A stretch of 64,000 nt of DNA from Gracilariopsis chorda (taxonomy: Eukaryota > Rhodophyta > Florideophyceae > Gracilariales > Gracilariaceae). The notes beneath the pieces are model-generated. The model saw nothing but the letters and a program-made list of their open reading frames with translations, had not been told where the DNA came from and searched no databases. Positions 10,172-21,822 of this stretch are shown piece after piece. The stretch covers positions 1 to 64,000 of the forward strand of contig NBIV01000160.1 in NCBI GenBank assembly GCA_003194525.1, read 5' to 3'. Position numbers and translations under genes: made by a program. Position 1 is the first letter of the stretch; the number at the start of each line of letters is the position of its first letter.

Positions 10172-10792
10172 ATGGACAAACTCTCGCCCTCTGATATTGA
10201 AGGGTATGAGGCAGAAAGCTATCCATATACCCCTCAATATCTGTACAGCTTACCCAAAGATCAGATATATGCTCTTGCGGTGGTTCTTTCTTCATCTTCA
10301 GGCCCATTATTAAAGCGATTGGCAGAAAGAGCACCCCGATTTGCAGAGGGCCAATCATATGCATCTGATACTTCAGATTTTTACAAGTGTCGCGTTGAAC
10401 AACTTCTCAATTCCTTAAATCCCGCCAGCTGTGGAGGAGACGGCTCGTTTTCTGTCTGCATGAAGGTATAGTAGCGTTCCCACCATGAATGTCGATGCAT
10501 GTTCGGAACGCAATCCAGGTCCTGCTCGGAAGCATGGATCCTAACACAACGCTTTGAAGTGCACAGCCAGCTCTCCTCATTGGAATTTTCTTGGTATCCT
10601 CATGATGTAGAAGATGCAGATTATTTCTGTACGATGTCAGATCAGGAGTACGTGTGTGGTGCGGATGTATCATGCATACCCTTAAGTAGTCCTACGGTGG
10701 ATTCTTACCCTCGTGCTTCGTGCGATTTTTCGTGGGTTGCGGATCTATCGACAGTATTATTTGACACAAGGGGATTTTTTGCTGTGTTTTGA
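10172..10792 (+). CDS. Small hypothetical protein, predicted two exons
   Basis: Exon 1 runs from ATG 10172 to 10465 (98 codons) and is followed directly by GTATAG, with a stop just inside. A CAG at 10568-10570 opens exon 2 (10571-10792) in phase 0 up to TGA. The intron would be 105 bp, the same size class as those of the nucleoside diphosphate kinase gene. The 171-residue product is acidic with clusters of Tyr/Ser (YEAESYPYTPQYLYSLP) and several Cys, no signal peptide and no membrane segment. No family is recognised. The model depends on the splice call. Without it there are two separate short ORFs. Confidence 0.4.
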
Positions 10793-10947
10793 ATGGAGAT
10801 ATTCCGTTTCACATCTGGTAACGGTAAGGGGTAGATAAGCTTATGGAAGGACAGCCTTCTGTCTGTGTTACCTTTGGCACTTTGATATAACCTGTACTCA
10901 AGAAGGGATTAAGAACTTTACCAAGGATCTCCCTCAAGGTACTTCAC

Positions 10948-11847
10948 ATGGCATCACTTATATCCACCTGGCGGTTTTCACAGTGTGGCGTGGATGCTGC
11001 TGCGGTAGCTCTGTCATCCTCATGTTCCTCGACGGAAGCAGTTGAGATCGGAGTCAAGACTGTGGAGTTAGATGAGAGCGTGACCTCTGCTGGCTATGGC
11101 GGTTTGCCCAACGCAGAAGGAGTTCTACAACTAGACGCTGCCATCATGACCTCTTCCGGTAGAATTGGATCTGTTATGGCTTTAACAGGATACAAGTCCT
11201 CCATCGACATTGCTCACGCAGTTCTTCAGCATTCCCGTCATCCTATTCTCGTTGGGGATGGTGCAGCCTTGTTTGCTCAACAGCGCGGGTTCCAAAACAC
11301 AGAAGACTTACTCACACCGCACGCTTATCTCCGTTACCATGAGTTTCTGGCTAGCAAGAGCTCTGAACCTGAATATCATCGTAACGATGGAATGACACAT
11401 TCCGACACTGTTGGGATGATAGCCCGCGACTCGTCAGGCGCCATCACCGCTGGCTGTGCGACAAGTGGTATGCAGTTCAAGTCGGTTGGTCGAGTGGGTG
11501 ACAGTCCGATTGTGGGTGCGGGTCTGTTTGCTTCGGGAAGCGGGGCCGCAGTTGCGTCAGGGGATGGCGACAAGCTGATAAGATTCTGCCTTGCATTTCT
11601 CACCGTGGAGCGTATGAAAACGGGGCACTCCGCGATAGAAGCATGTCGTCACACTATCAGCAGAGTGAAAGCGGTAGACCCTACCTGTCAAGCAGCAATT
11701 GCTGCAATGTCTGCGGATGGTGAAGTTGGCGCGGCAAGTACCCATGACGGATTCAACGTCGTTGTGTGGCGCGATGGTATGAAGCACAGTGAGATCCGCC
11801 CAGTGAAAGGCGAAACTGATATTCGGTGGATTCATACATGTGTCTAG
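10948..11847 (+). CDS. AGA: Glycosylasparaginase, N4-(beta-N-acetylglucosaminyl)-L-asparaginase
   Basis: An Ntn hydrolase that releases asparagine from Asn-linked N-acetylglucosamine during glycoprotein breakdown. 299 residues. The opening STWRF matches the mature start of the family. GYGGLPNAEG (49-58) and LDAAIM follow. The autocleavage site is HSD-T154-VGM: Thr154 becomes the N-terminal nucleophile of the beta chain. GRVGDSPIVGAG (181-192) holds the Arg182 and Asp185 substrate contacts, and TSGMQFKSV precedes them. The ATG lies directly before the mature-like start, so no signal peptide is visible, unlike the lysosomal animal enzymes. An upstream signal exon was not found. The stop is 17 bp from the convergent cardiolipin synthase stop. 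Confidence 0.9.
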   Translation: MASLISTWRFSQCGVDAAAVALSSSCSSTEAVEIGVKTVELDESVTSAGYGGLPNAEGVLQLDAAIMTSSGRIGSVMALTGYKSSIDIAHAVLQHSRHPILVGDGAALFAQQRGFQNTEDLLTPHAYLRYHEFLASKSSEPEYHRNDGMTHSDTVGMIARDSSGAITAGCATSGMQFKSVGRVGDSPIVGAGLFASGSGAAVASGDGDKLIRFCLAFLTVERMKTGHSAIEACRHTISRVKAVDPTCQAAIAAMSADGEVGAASTHDGFNVVVWRDGMKHSEIRPVKGETDIRWIHTCV

Positions 11848-11864
11848 GAAGCGAACCCCAAAAA

Positions 11865-12692
11865 TTATAGTCGATTCCATCGAGCCCAGAATCTCTGGCC
11901 GTAGGAGATACCGGATGCGGTAGTTGTCAGAGCCGTAGCGAGTCCAATGTTGTGCAGCGACTCATCGCTGAGGAAGCTCCACTCTCCAGCATTGAGAACG
12001 CCACCGAATGCAAGTGCGATTTGAAAAGTTGTGTTCAGCTTCGAAATGAGAAGAGGTTCCATAGCGGTGTTCTGAATGGTATGGAAAACGTTTCCGAGAG
12101 AAGCCTGAGGATGGCGGTTACGAATAAGCGCCAACCAGCCGCCTACTAAAACAATGTCACGTCCCACGACTAGAGATGTCAGCCAAACAGGAATAATACT
12201 TTGCCATGTAAGTGTAATAGTAGCGATCATTATGAGTAGTTTGTCTGCTGCTGGATCTAGATAGGACCCCAGGACTGTATGTAGTTTGAATTTCCTAGCC
12301 AGAATCCCGTCAGTCCAATCTGAAATTGCTGCGTATATGAGACCGCACAAGGCTACATCATATTCACCATTAGCAATCCAGTACCCGATTACTGGAGCGA
12401 CTAGGATACGCCCACATGTTATCATGTTCGCTACATTCCATGGGCTCACGCGTGGCTGATCCTGTTCAGTTCCCGTGTGTAAGTGACGTAAACCAGCCCT
12501 GTGCCACAGTGCGTTCCTACGTTTCTCTTCGTTAGTTGTATGGTCGCCATATCCATGCTTCTTGTAGATAACCTCAGGGTATGCTTTACCCCCTGGTCTG
12601 GTAAAAGTGTGGATTTCTCTGTACAACTGAGGAATGCATCCCCTCACTTTGAAGGGAAGACTCCGAAAAGAAGGCCCTATCAAACTCCCCAT
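11865..12692 (-). CDS. CRLS1: Mitochondrial cardiolipin synthase (CDP-alcohol phosphatidyltransferase type)
   Basis: Joins CDP-diacylglycerol to phosphatidylglycerol to make cardiolipin in the inner mitochondrial membrane. 275 residues from ATG. The first ~70 residues are basic and lack a membrane segment, as in a presequence. The family motif D-x2-DG-x2-AR-x9-G-x3-D-x3-D is complete: D125, D128-G129, A131-R132, G142, D146, D150. The start PWNVANMITCGRILVAPVIGY and the later ISKLNTTFQIALAF (216-229) match eukaryotic cardiolipin synthase better than phosphatidylglycerol-phosphate synthase, which is the main alternative. Several hydrophobic segments follow. No intron is needed. Confidence 0.88.
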   Translation of the reverse strand: MGSLIGPSFRSLPFKVRGCIPQLYREIHTFTRPGGKAYPEVIYKKHGYGDHTTNEEKRRNALWHRAGLRHLHTGTEQDQPRVSPWNVANMITCGRILVAPVIGYWIANGEYDVALCGLIYAAISDWTDGILARKFKLHTVLGSYLDPAADKLLIMIATITLTWQSIIPVWLTSLVVGRDIVLVGGWLALIRNRHPQASLGNVFHTIQNTAMEPLLISKLNTTFQIALAFGGVLNAGEWSFLSDESLHNIGLATALTTTASGISYGQRFWARWNRL

Positions 12693-13772
12693 GATTACTA
12701 TAGACGGTTGTGATCAGAGTTTGACGAGGGAGAGGCCTGCTTGTCGAATCTTCCTACCGCGGTGGAGCGCTTTCAGTGCCGTTCAGCGACATTAGAAAGC
12801 CAACCGGAGTTCATAAACAAAGGGATTCTGTCAGAATCCTATAAGTGATGGGAACGCTTCTGGTTTGGAACAGATATGGAACTCCGAAGTATATCGGATC
12901 ACCAGCACATTACGATCACCTACCCGTGATCGACCTTTCTTAACACTTACCGGTACCGTTGGTAGTCTACCAACATGGATTCGACACCATAGAAGCAAAA
13001 AGGTTAAACGTGAAGGGTTAAAGGGTTACCGACTAAAGGGCTTTTGCAGATCGTACTGTACAGTATCTGCTAATCGGCTTCATTATTTGCTTCCTTTTTA
13101 GTCTCCCAGTTGCGATCATATCTATATGACATATCTACTCCATGGCAAAGGGCGAAGCTGTACCGTTGGTATAGGTTAGGCATGTCGGAACACAAGGAAA
13201 GACTCTGATGGATCAGAAAGCTTTTACTGACGACGAGATTGCTTGTGCGTCAGGTGCGATCGTACGCCGGCGGAGCGTGCGCAATCGGTCTACGTGAGAC
13301 AGCAAAGAGGGCTAGCCTGCATCACTGCCTTTGGTATCGTCGGAAGTTGCGCTCTTGACCCGCGAAACTTCGCAAGGGCAGAAGGTTAGCATTCTTTTCG
13401 TAACTTTTTAGCACTAAATCACCTTTGAGCCAGGCGCGCTCAAAAGGATGCAACTGATTGTTTCGTGCAGCGAATTCGCCTTTCGGGACGTGCGTGAAAA
13501 GCAAGCCACGAGGAGTAAAGTTTTTGAGGATAACCGTGGTTACCCTGCACGCCAACCTTGATTGATGCTAAAACTAGGGCTACAAACCGTAATAAAGAGA
13601 TCGCAGTTAAGCTTGTTTAATCCCAGTTTGCTTAAGGATGTATGAGTAGTCAGATTATAGGTAAAATGTTGCAACAACGGCGACTATACATATGAGCATA
13701 CAAAATCAGACAGGGAGGGATTGCAAGCCTTTGGAAACAGTAAGAAAGGAGGCACATAAAACTAGATTGCGT
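12693..13772. other. Intergenic spacer, 1.1 kb
   Basis: No supportable gene. It contains a small perfect hairpin GTTGGTAG-T-CTACCAAC (12958-12974) and one copy of the motif GGGTTAAAGGGTTAC (13015-13035) that recurs at 16658. Confidence 0.5.
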
Positions 13773-14553
13773 CTATTCGTAGACCCATGCTTCAACGTCA
13801 GTCTTCTTCCATGAGTTGAGTTCTTCTGGTTTGAACCAGAGTGCGATCTCTGCTTCGGCAGATTCCTTCGAATCGCTCCCATGGCTACGGTGAAAGATGC
13901 AAACAAACGAAACGGGTTAGAGAGTATTTTCAGAGGAATTGATGGGGATAATGGAGCATGTGAAGACTTGTTAATGCATACATAATGTTCTTCCCAGTGA
14001 TAATGGCTAGATCGCCGCGAATAGTTCCTGGATCCGCCGCAAGCGGACTGGTAGCACCGATCATCCTACGGCTTCGCAAAATTATAACAAAAAGAGAACA
14101 AACACAGGTGTCAGAGAGAAGAACATGAATCACCAAATCAGCAACAACAAAAATGAGGAATACTTGATTAACACACCCTTGACGAATAACATCTTCACCT
14201 TCAAATACCATAGCAACGACAGGACCACTGCTCAGAAACTTGCAGAGAGTTGGGAAAAACGGGCGCTCAGCCAGATCATAGTAATGCTTCTGCGCCATTT
14301 CAAGAGACGGTGTAACGAGCTTGAGAGCCACGAGCTTAAATCCACGCTTTTCAAAACGCTGGACTATCTCACCAACCAGACCGCGCTGCACAGCATCCGG
14401 CTTGAGCATAATGTAACTGCGCTCAGTGCTATCGGCCATGGCGACTGAAGTGCCAGCAGCGGTAGCGGCAGCAAGGGAGGCAGCGGCGAGTGTGCGCGTG
14501 CGGAACAGATGGCGGCCCGCAAAAAGTGCCGCGCGAGAAAGGAAAGACGCCAT
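13773..14553 (-). CDS. NDK: Nucleoside diphosphate kinase, organelle-targeted, three exons
   Basis: Transfers the gamma phosphate from ATP to other nucleoside diphosphates through a phosphohistidine. Exons on the minus strand are 14553-14177, 14071-13982 and 13884-13773. The introns are 105 bp (GTGTGT...AAG) and 97 bp (GTATGC...TAG). The joined frame of 579 bases gives 192 residues. Residues 1-40 are rich in Ala, Arg and Ser and look like a mitochondrial or plastid presequence. The kinase begins [16 protein letters not shown]. Then come [26 protein letters not shown] and NIIHGSDS with the catalytic His157. It ends ALWFKPEEL...WVYE. The second intron splits the Ile codon directly before His157. 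Reading through the introns gives an apparently longer but nonsensical ORF. Confidence 0.93.
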
Positions 14554-17500
14554 ACTTCGCTTCTTCACGGATCGGCTTCAGATTTGGAACGGATGGCGAG
14601 CGGAATGTGCGGGGATCAGTGAAAGTTGGAGATGTTCAATTGCAAAACGATGTCCAGGCCTGGACTGGTGCATGTGGCAGATCGTCGATCAGGCAATAGA
14701 CGTGCGTTTGGATGAGAGGATCTGCGGGAATATACGGGACCGTGGCATACGTGGGAATAAGCACATCAAAAGACCTCTCATCCGTGAAGGTTTTTGCGCT
14801 TTTGCCTTCGACTTTTTCATCGCTGTACAATGATGGCGTGGACCGCAAAATTCGAGGTTAAAAGGCTAACCCTCTAGAGCTTCTGGGACCCAAGGTCAGA
14901 ACTTAGTACAGGCATCTATACCTCGGAGGTCTCATATATCCTAGATACCGCCGCAAAAAGCGGGAGGCATGCATTAGCTTTTGCAACTAGGACGCTGAGC
15001 TCGGTCATCATTCAGATTTATCAAAAGCGTGAATGCTTTTGTCATTTCCGATGGCTGGTTTGTCGTTGGTTTCTTGCCAGCCGCAAGAGAAGACGGACAT
15101 ATCTCTTGAAAGCGGATCAGCTTGTGCCCGTGAATTCTTGGTCTCTGCAAAGCAATATTTGACAAAGGGATGACAAAACCGATACGACACTGCTTTGAAA
15201 GGGCACCAGAATGATGCTTTGATACATCCAAGGTTCAATGTGTCTCTGACTCGAAGAAGAGTAAATCTTAATCTGCACAAACAGTGGCAGAAACAGCGTT
15301 TCTTCTCGAGGTATGTCGCTACTCGATGAAGTGGACTCCATTTCGCATCGGGCTTAAGACATACCCTTCGTACTTTGGAATTTTCCTGTGAAGCACAAGC
15401 TACTAGGGTACATGGACACTTGTTGATGCAGACGGCGACTCATCAGACTTTCAGACGCAGAGCCATACTTTGCTAAGGACAAGAAAAATCTCATCCCTTA
15501 GCGAGAGCTGCTCTGCGTACAAACTCATTCTATGGCTGCACTCTTCACATTATGAACTTCTTGCGGTTGCGCCTTCGTCATGGATGTGCATAAGCGCCTC
15601 CATCATGGAGATGCATAAGAGGCTTCATGACATGATAAGGTCACCGTTAAGGCATGCCAATCATCTCGTTATCAAACTGTGCCCGACTCACAAGTTATCA
15701 TCGCCCTAGTCTTTCTTTTGAACCTAAGTGTAGACCAATAAATCATATCGTGTCTGTGGTTTGATTGGTGGGTGTTTGTAGTGAGACAATGTTTATTCAT
15801 CTTCTCTTATTTGGCTCTTACATTCCTCATTAAGGCAGTGCGTTGCTCCGATCTTAATGTACTGAACCTATGAACTGATCTCGGTCTCGATAAGTTGTGG
15901 ATGCTTTTCTCTCTGCATTCATTCACACCAGTCCAAGTTCGGCGAGCTAAGACAAGTAGAGTAATGCTTTGAGCGCAACTCGAGATCCTATTTGCTTTTC
16001 AGATATCCTCAACGCTGTACCTTTTTTAGTGTTCGGGGTACCAGCCCGATCAAGCGACATTTCATCGCAATTCAAGATTGGAGCTTCAACAGTCTAGATT
16101 TCGATCCGTTTCAATCTTCTCAGTATCGATAAAGAAATCGATGGGGTCCCCAGGCACCGCAAGTTGAGATCGACTGGATGGGAGTTTGTTGTTTAGCTTT
16201 GTTTTTGGTGATAATTTACTTTGAGACTGAGAATAGTATGATATTGAATGGGCTCACATTGCTACTCCACGCAGAAGCCACGGCGCTGATTGTAGGAAGG
16301 GCCCTTCACAATGCGACAGGATTCGATTGATAAGATCTGAGATGGGTAACCTCAAGCAAAAATAGTCACGTGTGTTCTCATATTCTTGTGACACTTCTCA
16401 CAACATTCTCTAGCTCTAGTGATGGTTTCACCGCCTACGATCCACAAATCAATTCAAATGACATTACTGCCCCACTAGCTAGAATAGCCCAGTACTCTCT
16501 ATCCTAAAGCTATGCTGTCAAACTGTCAGTAGTTCACCAAATCGCACGGGAGAGACCTATAAGGTCTCTCTACGAGGTTAAGCTACATACGCTTGCCACC
16601 GTTGTAGCAACGGTAGAGCTAGTTAACGGTGCTCAGATACTATACTCGTGTCAGTAGGGGTTAAAGGGTTAACGACTACGTGAAGGTAGATTCAAACCAC
16701 TCCGGCTCTTTAATATTCATTGAACATGTGCTAATTAAACCTTTTTACAAACACCCGTTTAGAAGTCACGTATGCAAGGGTAATCACGGTAAGTGGTCTC
16801 ATTATTCACCTAAATGTTACATAAAGCCACACGTCAAATTTCAGCGCCGATGATGCGGAATTTTCAGTTGACACGAGCAGACAGCAGTCCTCCAACATGC
16901 ACCAACTCAAGATCGGGATGCCGGACCAAGAACACGCATTGTTCATGGAAAAGCACCTGTGCCGATAGTCTTTGTCCCACGCAAATGCGGTGGAGTCTCG
17001 AGTCCGTCCTGGTGCGTAGCGTTTGGAATGCCAACAAAGACTCTTACTGATGAGCTGTGGTGTGCTCAACAGTTCTCACCTCGAGACAGAAACCAAACTC
17101 AAACCTTGCTGAGAGAAAACTTGTACAAACAGACTACCCTTGGTGCAAACGGTTCTCGGGCGTTCTCTCTTTAGGACTAGACTAAGCTCTGCCCATTCAC
17201 TTCTATTTGCAATAGCAGAACTATGGTGTAGACGTCGATCATGGCGAGTGCGTTACGTCAAACGTCATCTTCTCTTCTAGCACTTGCTTCTGTGCTTGTG
17301 CTTTCTTCTAAATCGTAAGATCAAAGCATGATGCTTAGCAATGCATTTCCACTGGAACTTGTCTAGAACCTGTTAAAGGAATTTTTCACGTCTGCCCTAG
17401 AGTTAAAAGTCTTGTTCTTTGTATCGCCATGTTCGCGTCAACGGGAAGCATTTCGAGTCTTGACTAGCGCATGCTGCACTCGAATAGAAAATGAAAACTT

Positions 17501-19516
17501 TGAACTGCCCCTTGTCAAGCATCGATGGTTCAGAAACCATGACATTTGAACAGTCTTTCAGAGTAGAGAAAACTATTTTCCCGTTAGGCGTTTCGCCCTT
17601 GAGGCTATACCCAAGCACTCAGAGCGAATTAAATGTGAAAAAGAATAAATTGCATTATACATGCAAATGTCTGGGTTTTGTACTTCCAGTTATTCAGCGA
17701 AAAAAGGGAAGGAAGGAAGATGGCGGTGGTTCGTTGAAAATAGGCAAGCCATCCAACATCCGTTCAGTGAAATGCAAATGAGCTCGAGATTGGTAGACAT
17801 TAGGTCAATCTGGTAGGCGCATGATTACTGACACGAGACAGCGGCGAAGCAGGGATGGAGCACAATAAGACTTATTGTGGTTCGTCTCAGCGTGACCAAG
17901 TCCAGCTAATCAACTTACATTTCTTACAATTCCAGTTCCACGCATATGACGCTTTCAAGACAACGCTTGCTGTGCAACCTAGCCATTCCTTTCTTGACTT
18001 CGCACAGTAGCTATCACTTCTTTGTGAATGTGGCAATCACTGGTATGTGTTCGACGAATGACTCATCGTGCTGTTCCTCCTTCTCGTCGTATGAGTTGTT
18101 CTATGCATCAAGCTGTAATCTATGCGTCTTGAGACAGACATCGTATAAGATACCAGGTCAGATCTCGACCAGACGAGGAGAGTAACGTGCCTCACAAAGA
18201 AAGAGCTTTCGTGTCACCCTTGTAACCCTGTGCCCTTGTATACCGAATACAAAAACGAAATTAAGGACTTCGAACGAACAAGTTTTTCTCACCTTCTTAG
18301 CGCAACATACCTTACTCCGTCAAAGGATAAGAACATAACCAAGGCTTTTAGTGAGGAAATCCGCCATTCTGCACGGAAAACCAAGAGTTTGCATTGAACG
18401 CGTTCATGTTTATCTGTTACCACTGATGCTGAGAATGGTAGCGGCTCTACGTTTCATAAGCGAAATCGAAGGTCAGGACAATAAGTCTATGTTCAACTCA
18501 TACGAATGCCAGCTTTTGATGTTACACACCCATCCTGTTTTCAGAGTGGAATGCGTCCTACTGAACATAGCTGACCGACGAAATGTCTGGCAAAAGCTTA
18601 TCAGTTCTGTAAGTGATGTGAATATCGTATTGTTGTTTTCTGCCTTCAGATCAAAGGACAATTCCATTCGTGAATCTAAAGAGAAAGCCAAAATTCTATT
18701 TGCGAAGAAATACAGAAAGATCATCTTATGGGTAAACTTTGCGGATATGCACTTGTTTTCACATTCATCGAGAAGCTAAATGAGGCTCCAATATGTACAA
18801 AATTAGAACAGGAGGGGAATGTGTGGCCCATATGGTTGTCTTTCATGATAAAGAACTATGCTCCGCTTGATGCTATTGTTGAGGGCCGCGCGACCATTTT
18901 CGAAGAGAGAAACATATTCGAAAACCCAGTTTGTTAAATGGAGGCTATTTTTTATAGTAGTTCCAATCGCGCATCCATTTGGATGGCTTCTCTTCGATTC
19001 AACTTAGGCTTTTAGTAAAGCGATGGGAACCTTGGCCCAGTGAGTATTGTATTGTACTGAGATCTTCGGTCTCTGCGAGCTCTACTGTCTCCATCATCTC
19101 TACTGTCTCTGCGAAGCGTGATTCGTTACAGCGTATCTAGCGCTCATAGTAAAGAAGTCAGATTACTCGTCGTACCTCCTATCTCTCTATAGTGTTTTTA
19201 ATTCGGGTTAGACTTCATTGCTCAAAGAATGCTCTTGCTTACACTAGTCCCCCACCTTGGCGGGCCGTCCTCCCGGAGGGCTACACGTACACGCTTATTC
19301 TGACAAATAGAACACAGCGCTTCGAAAAAAATTAACTAGCTTTCGTTGAGTAGACGTTTGCTCTTCACAAGTACATGAAACAACTGAACAAATCCATGCT
19401 CTATGCTCGTTCGCTGGGCAGGCTGTTTCAACTTTGAAGTAGTAACCCAAGAACACAGAGGAGCAAACGGTGAAGCGGTACCTCACCAGTGATTGAAGAT
19501 AGAATATGTGGTTCGG

Positions 19517-19540
19517 ATATATATATATATATATGTGTGT
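19517..19540. repeat. AT then GT dinucleotide microsatellite
   Basis: About nine AT units run straight into a short GT run. A second GTGTGTGT tract lies at about 19650. Confidence 0.85.
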
Positions 19541-19654
19541 GCGTATTTATGAAAGCTCGTATTCCTAATTCTGAGACCGTGGAAGGAATTGATCTGAGAA
19601 GTATCTGCTGACTAGACGTCAAGGCACTGCAATTTCCCTAGAGGAGTAAGTGTG

Positions 19655-19855
19655 TGTGTGTTTACGGGCACGTGCCTGGAATTCCAAGACTACCGTATGG
19701 GTATTAACTTTCTAGACGTAGAACGCTAATCATGTATTCGACGGCTAAATTTCCCTTATGGACCCAATCGCATCTCCATTTGGCTTCCTCATCCGGCGTA
19801 ACTTCATAGTCTTTTGTAGCCTTTTCGGAAGGTCCGCACACCTTGACGGGTGGAA
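19655..19855. repeat. Lone copy of a dispersed repeat also present in the tandem array
   Basis: This ~200-bp stretch aligns with 34660-34845, 37238-37423 and 39816-40001 at roughly 80 percent by eye. On the minus strand both versions stay open for about 44 codons and encode the related peptides VCGPSEKATKDYEVTPDEEAK and VCRPSEKATKAYQVKPDEEAK followed by a Trp/Cys-containing segment. It may be a fragment of an old gene or element. Confidence 0.65.
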
Positions 19856-20166
19856 CTGCATCTGCAGTTGCCTTCTGAGCCCTTGTCATAACTCGACATC
19901 GCCTCAACTTCAATTCAGACGTCGTCAGCCCTACGAAGTGCTGCCCATATTGCCTAGACAATTAAATGGCTGTTTGGTTTTCTTCTAAACTGTAGCGCTA
20001 TTGGGTAAACCATAGTTGTGACTTTGGAATTTGAACTCTTCATATTCACTGCTCACCGTCTTTATAACTAAATCAGTCGTTATAGTCACTTTCTACACAT
20101 TAGGGTTAACCTTAAAGATAAACGTAGCATCAGACACAACGAATAAGTGAGCGGCACGGTACAACG

Positions 20167-20436
20167 CTAGCTTTGCTCTATCTCCATCACAATCTTCAAA
20201 ACAGCATCACGAAACGCAGAAGCAGTCGGATGCAAAACTGTAGTATTAAGAGGACGCCATGATTGAAGTTCATTTTTCACGTAAGCTCGAATAACTTGTG
20301 TCATTTCCAAAGGTCCCGACAAAACTGATTGCCGTTGATCACCTTTGATACTTCCGAGGTCACTGTATGTAAATAGACGTTTGGCAAAGGAAAAGAATGG
20401 TTGATCGGATAGCACCGCACTTGTAGCACGATTCAA
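20167..20436 (-). CDS. Short hypothetical ORF or gene fragment
   Basis: About 90 codons ending KIVMEIEQS-stop, with protein-like composition (alternating hydrophobic and charged residues, ARY/NELQSWRPL). No ATG starts the frame, so this may be the last exon of a gene or a relic. No family is recognised. Confidence 0.25.
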   Translation of the reverse strand: MNRATSAVLSDQPFFSFAKRLFTYSDLGSIKGDQRQSVLSGPLEMTQVIRAYVKNELQSWRPLNTTVLHPTASAFRDAVLKIVMEIEQS

Positions 20437-21822
20437 AGGAACCAGACTACCTTTGTAATCAAATTTTTTTGCTCATTTGTTTCTTTTCAAAACTCCAAAA
20501 TAGTACTCGGTTCTCTCCTCCCGTTGGGTTTCAGGACGGTGTACATATCTTGTAGAACACCTGTTCTACACCATGGGCGTATTTGTGACTATTCTGCCAC
20601 ATGAAATAGGGTCATACTTCTCCAAAATTGGTAGACAGCAACATTTAATAATAATAATAAAATAGGATGATGACAACTTCCTTTGTCAAGGTTGACAGTT
20701 ACATTACCCACTGTGGCAAATGGTCAATCACAGAAGCGCCCCTGAGAACAAGCTAAAGACTGCTCTCTATTCAAGTTCCTTGGTATCCAACTCACTTTTG
20801 AGCTCTAACCAAAGGTAGACCGCTAACCTCACCCTTGGTATCACTGTTGAGTTGCTTGAATTTCCTTATGACTACGATGACTGACTATCATCCAATACTT
20901 GTAGATAGTCAGTATGTCAAAAGTCATTGCTTTTTATCGGTAGTCAGTCAGTCACAAATACGACCCTGAGACAAACGGTAGCAGCTATATCTTCTGCGAG
21001 GTTGGAGACCTGGAAGTAGGAAGAAAAGGGAGGATGTCGCATGGCAAAGTAGAAGGGAGGGAAGGAGGAAATACACATAGAGAAAGAATGGTCGTGGTGG
21101 CGCTTCCTTCCTGTGATAGGTTGCCCTTCCTCCTTAGCACTCGGCTACGGTGTCTATTATGGACACAGGCTATCCGCTGAACGGTATCTAAGCCAGAGTT
21201 TTTGACAGAAGTCAGAAAAGTAAGCAGATAATCGATAAAGACAAATAAATGATCTGCTACTATCCTTGGCGATTAGTCGCGAGTCAGCCGCAAAGCCGAA
21301 GGCCGTAACGTAGAGTCTGATCAAACTATAGAATACTGTGAGTTGTCATAATCTCTAAGAGAGCGCATTGCGTTGCTGCTCTTGAAATACATGCCAACTA
21401 TCATATTAGTTCTATCCTACGGGGATCCTACCGCGAAGCAGAGTTAACACGTTACGAACCACAGCATAGATTTACGGATACTGGTACTGTACCTTTCGTG
21501 GATTGTTCCAAAGCAGTCACTCACCAGCGACAAACTTATACGCCTTGAAGAGATATCTGTCTTCCACTACTAGCACTCAGGAGAGCGAAAAGGATCAGCC
21601 CTGGGGTTCTTGTAAAGGCTTCAATAGTCGCAACCAACCGCCTGATTGTTGACTCATTCGTTGAGTAAGAGTCTCCTGGGCCAACATATCTCCGGAAATA
21701 GGAACACGTGCTTGCACAAAACTTCAGAAGCAGACACATCGGTTCCATTGAATACCACATGTCTGTTCGAATTGGAATAGTTCATCGTTGCGAAGACCAA
21801 AAGAGTCTAACATGACAGAGTG
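20437..21822. other. Intergenic spacer, 1.4 kb
   Basis: No supportable gene. It contains a short AAT-type microsatellite (about 20648-20662) and a purine-rich stretch near 21000-21100. Confidence 0.5.

Larger units (their letters stand above)
14554..20166. other. Gene-poor region, 5.6 kb
   Basis: Short ORFs occur on both strands but none has recognisable domains or clear start and splice signals. The longest, 18351-18779 (+), 142 codons, looks unremarkable. Contents that can be seen: hairpins GAGAGACCT-ATA-AGGTCTCTC (16550-16570) and ACCGTTG-TAG-CAACGGT (16598-16614), a second GGGTTAAAGGGTTAAC motif (16658-16678), an AT/GT microsatellite near 19517, and the dispersed repeat at 19655-19855. 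Confidence 0.5.

Noticed and set aside
13930..14568. Single-exon version of the nucleoside diphosphate kinase
   Set aside because: It runs through an intron ([18 protein letters not shown] sequence inside the conserved fold) and lacks the catalytic histidine; the three-exon model fits the family fully.
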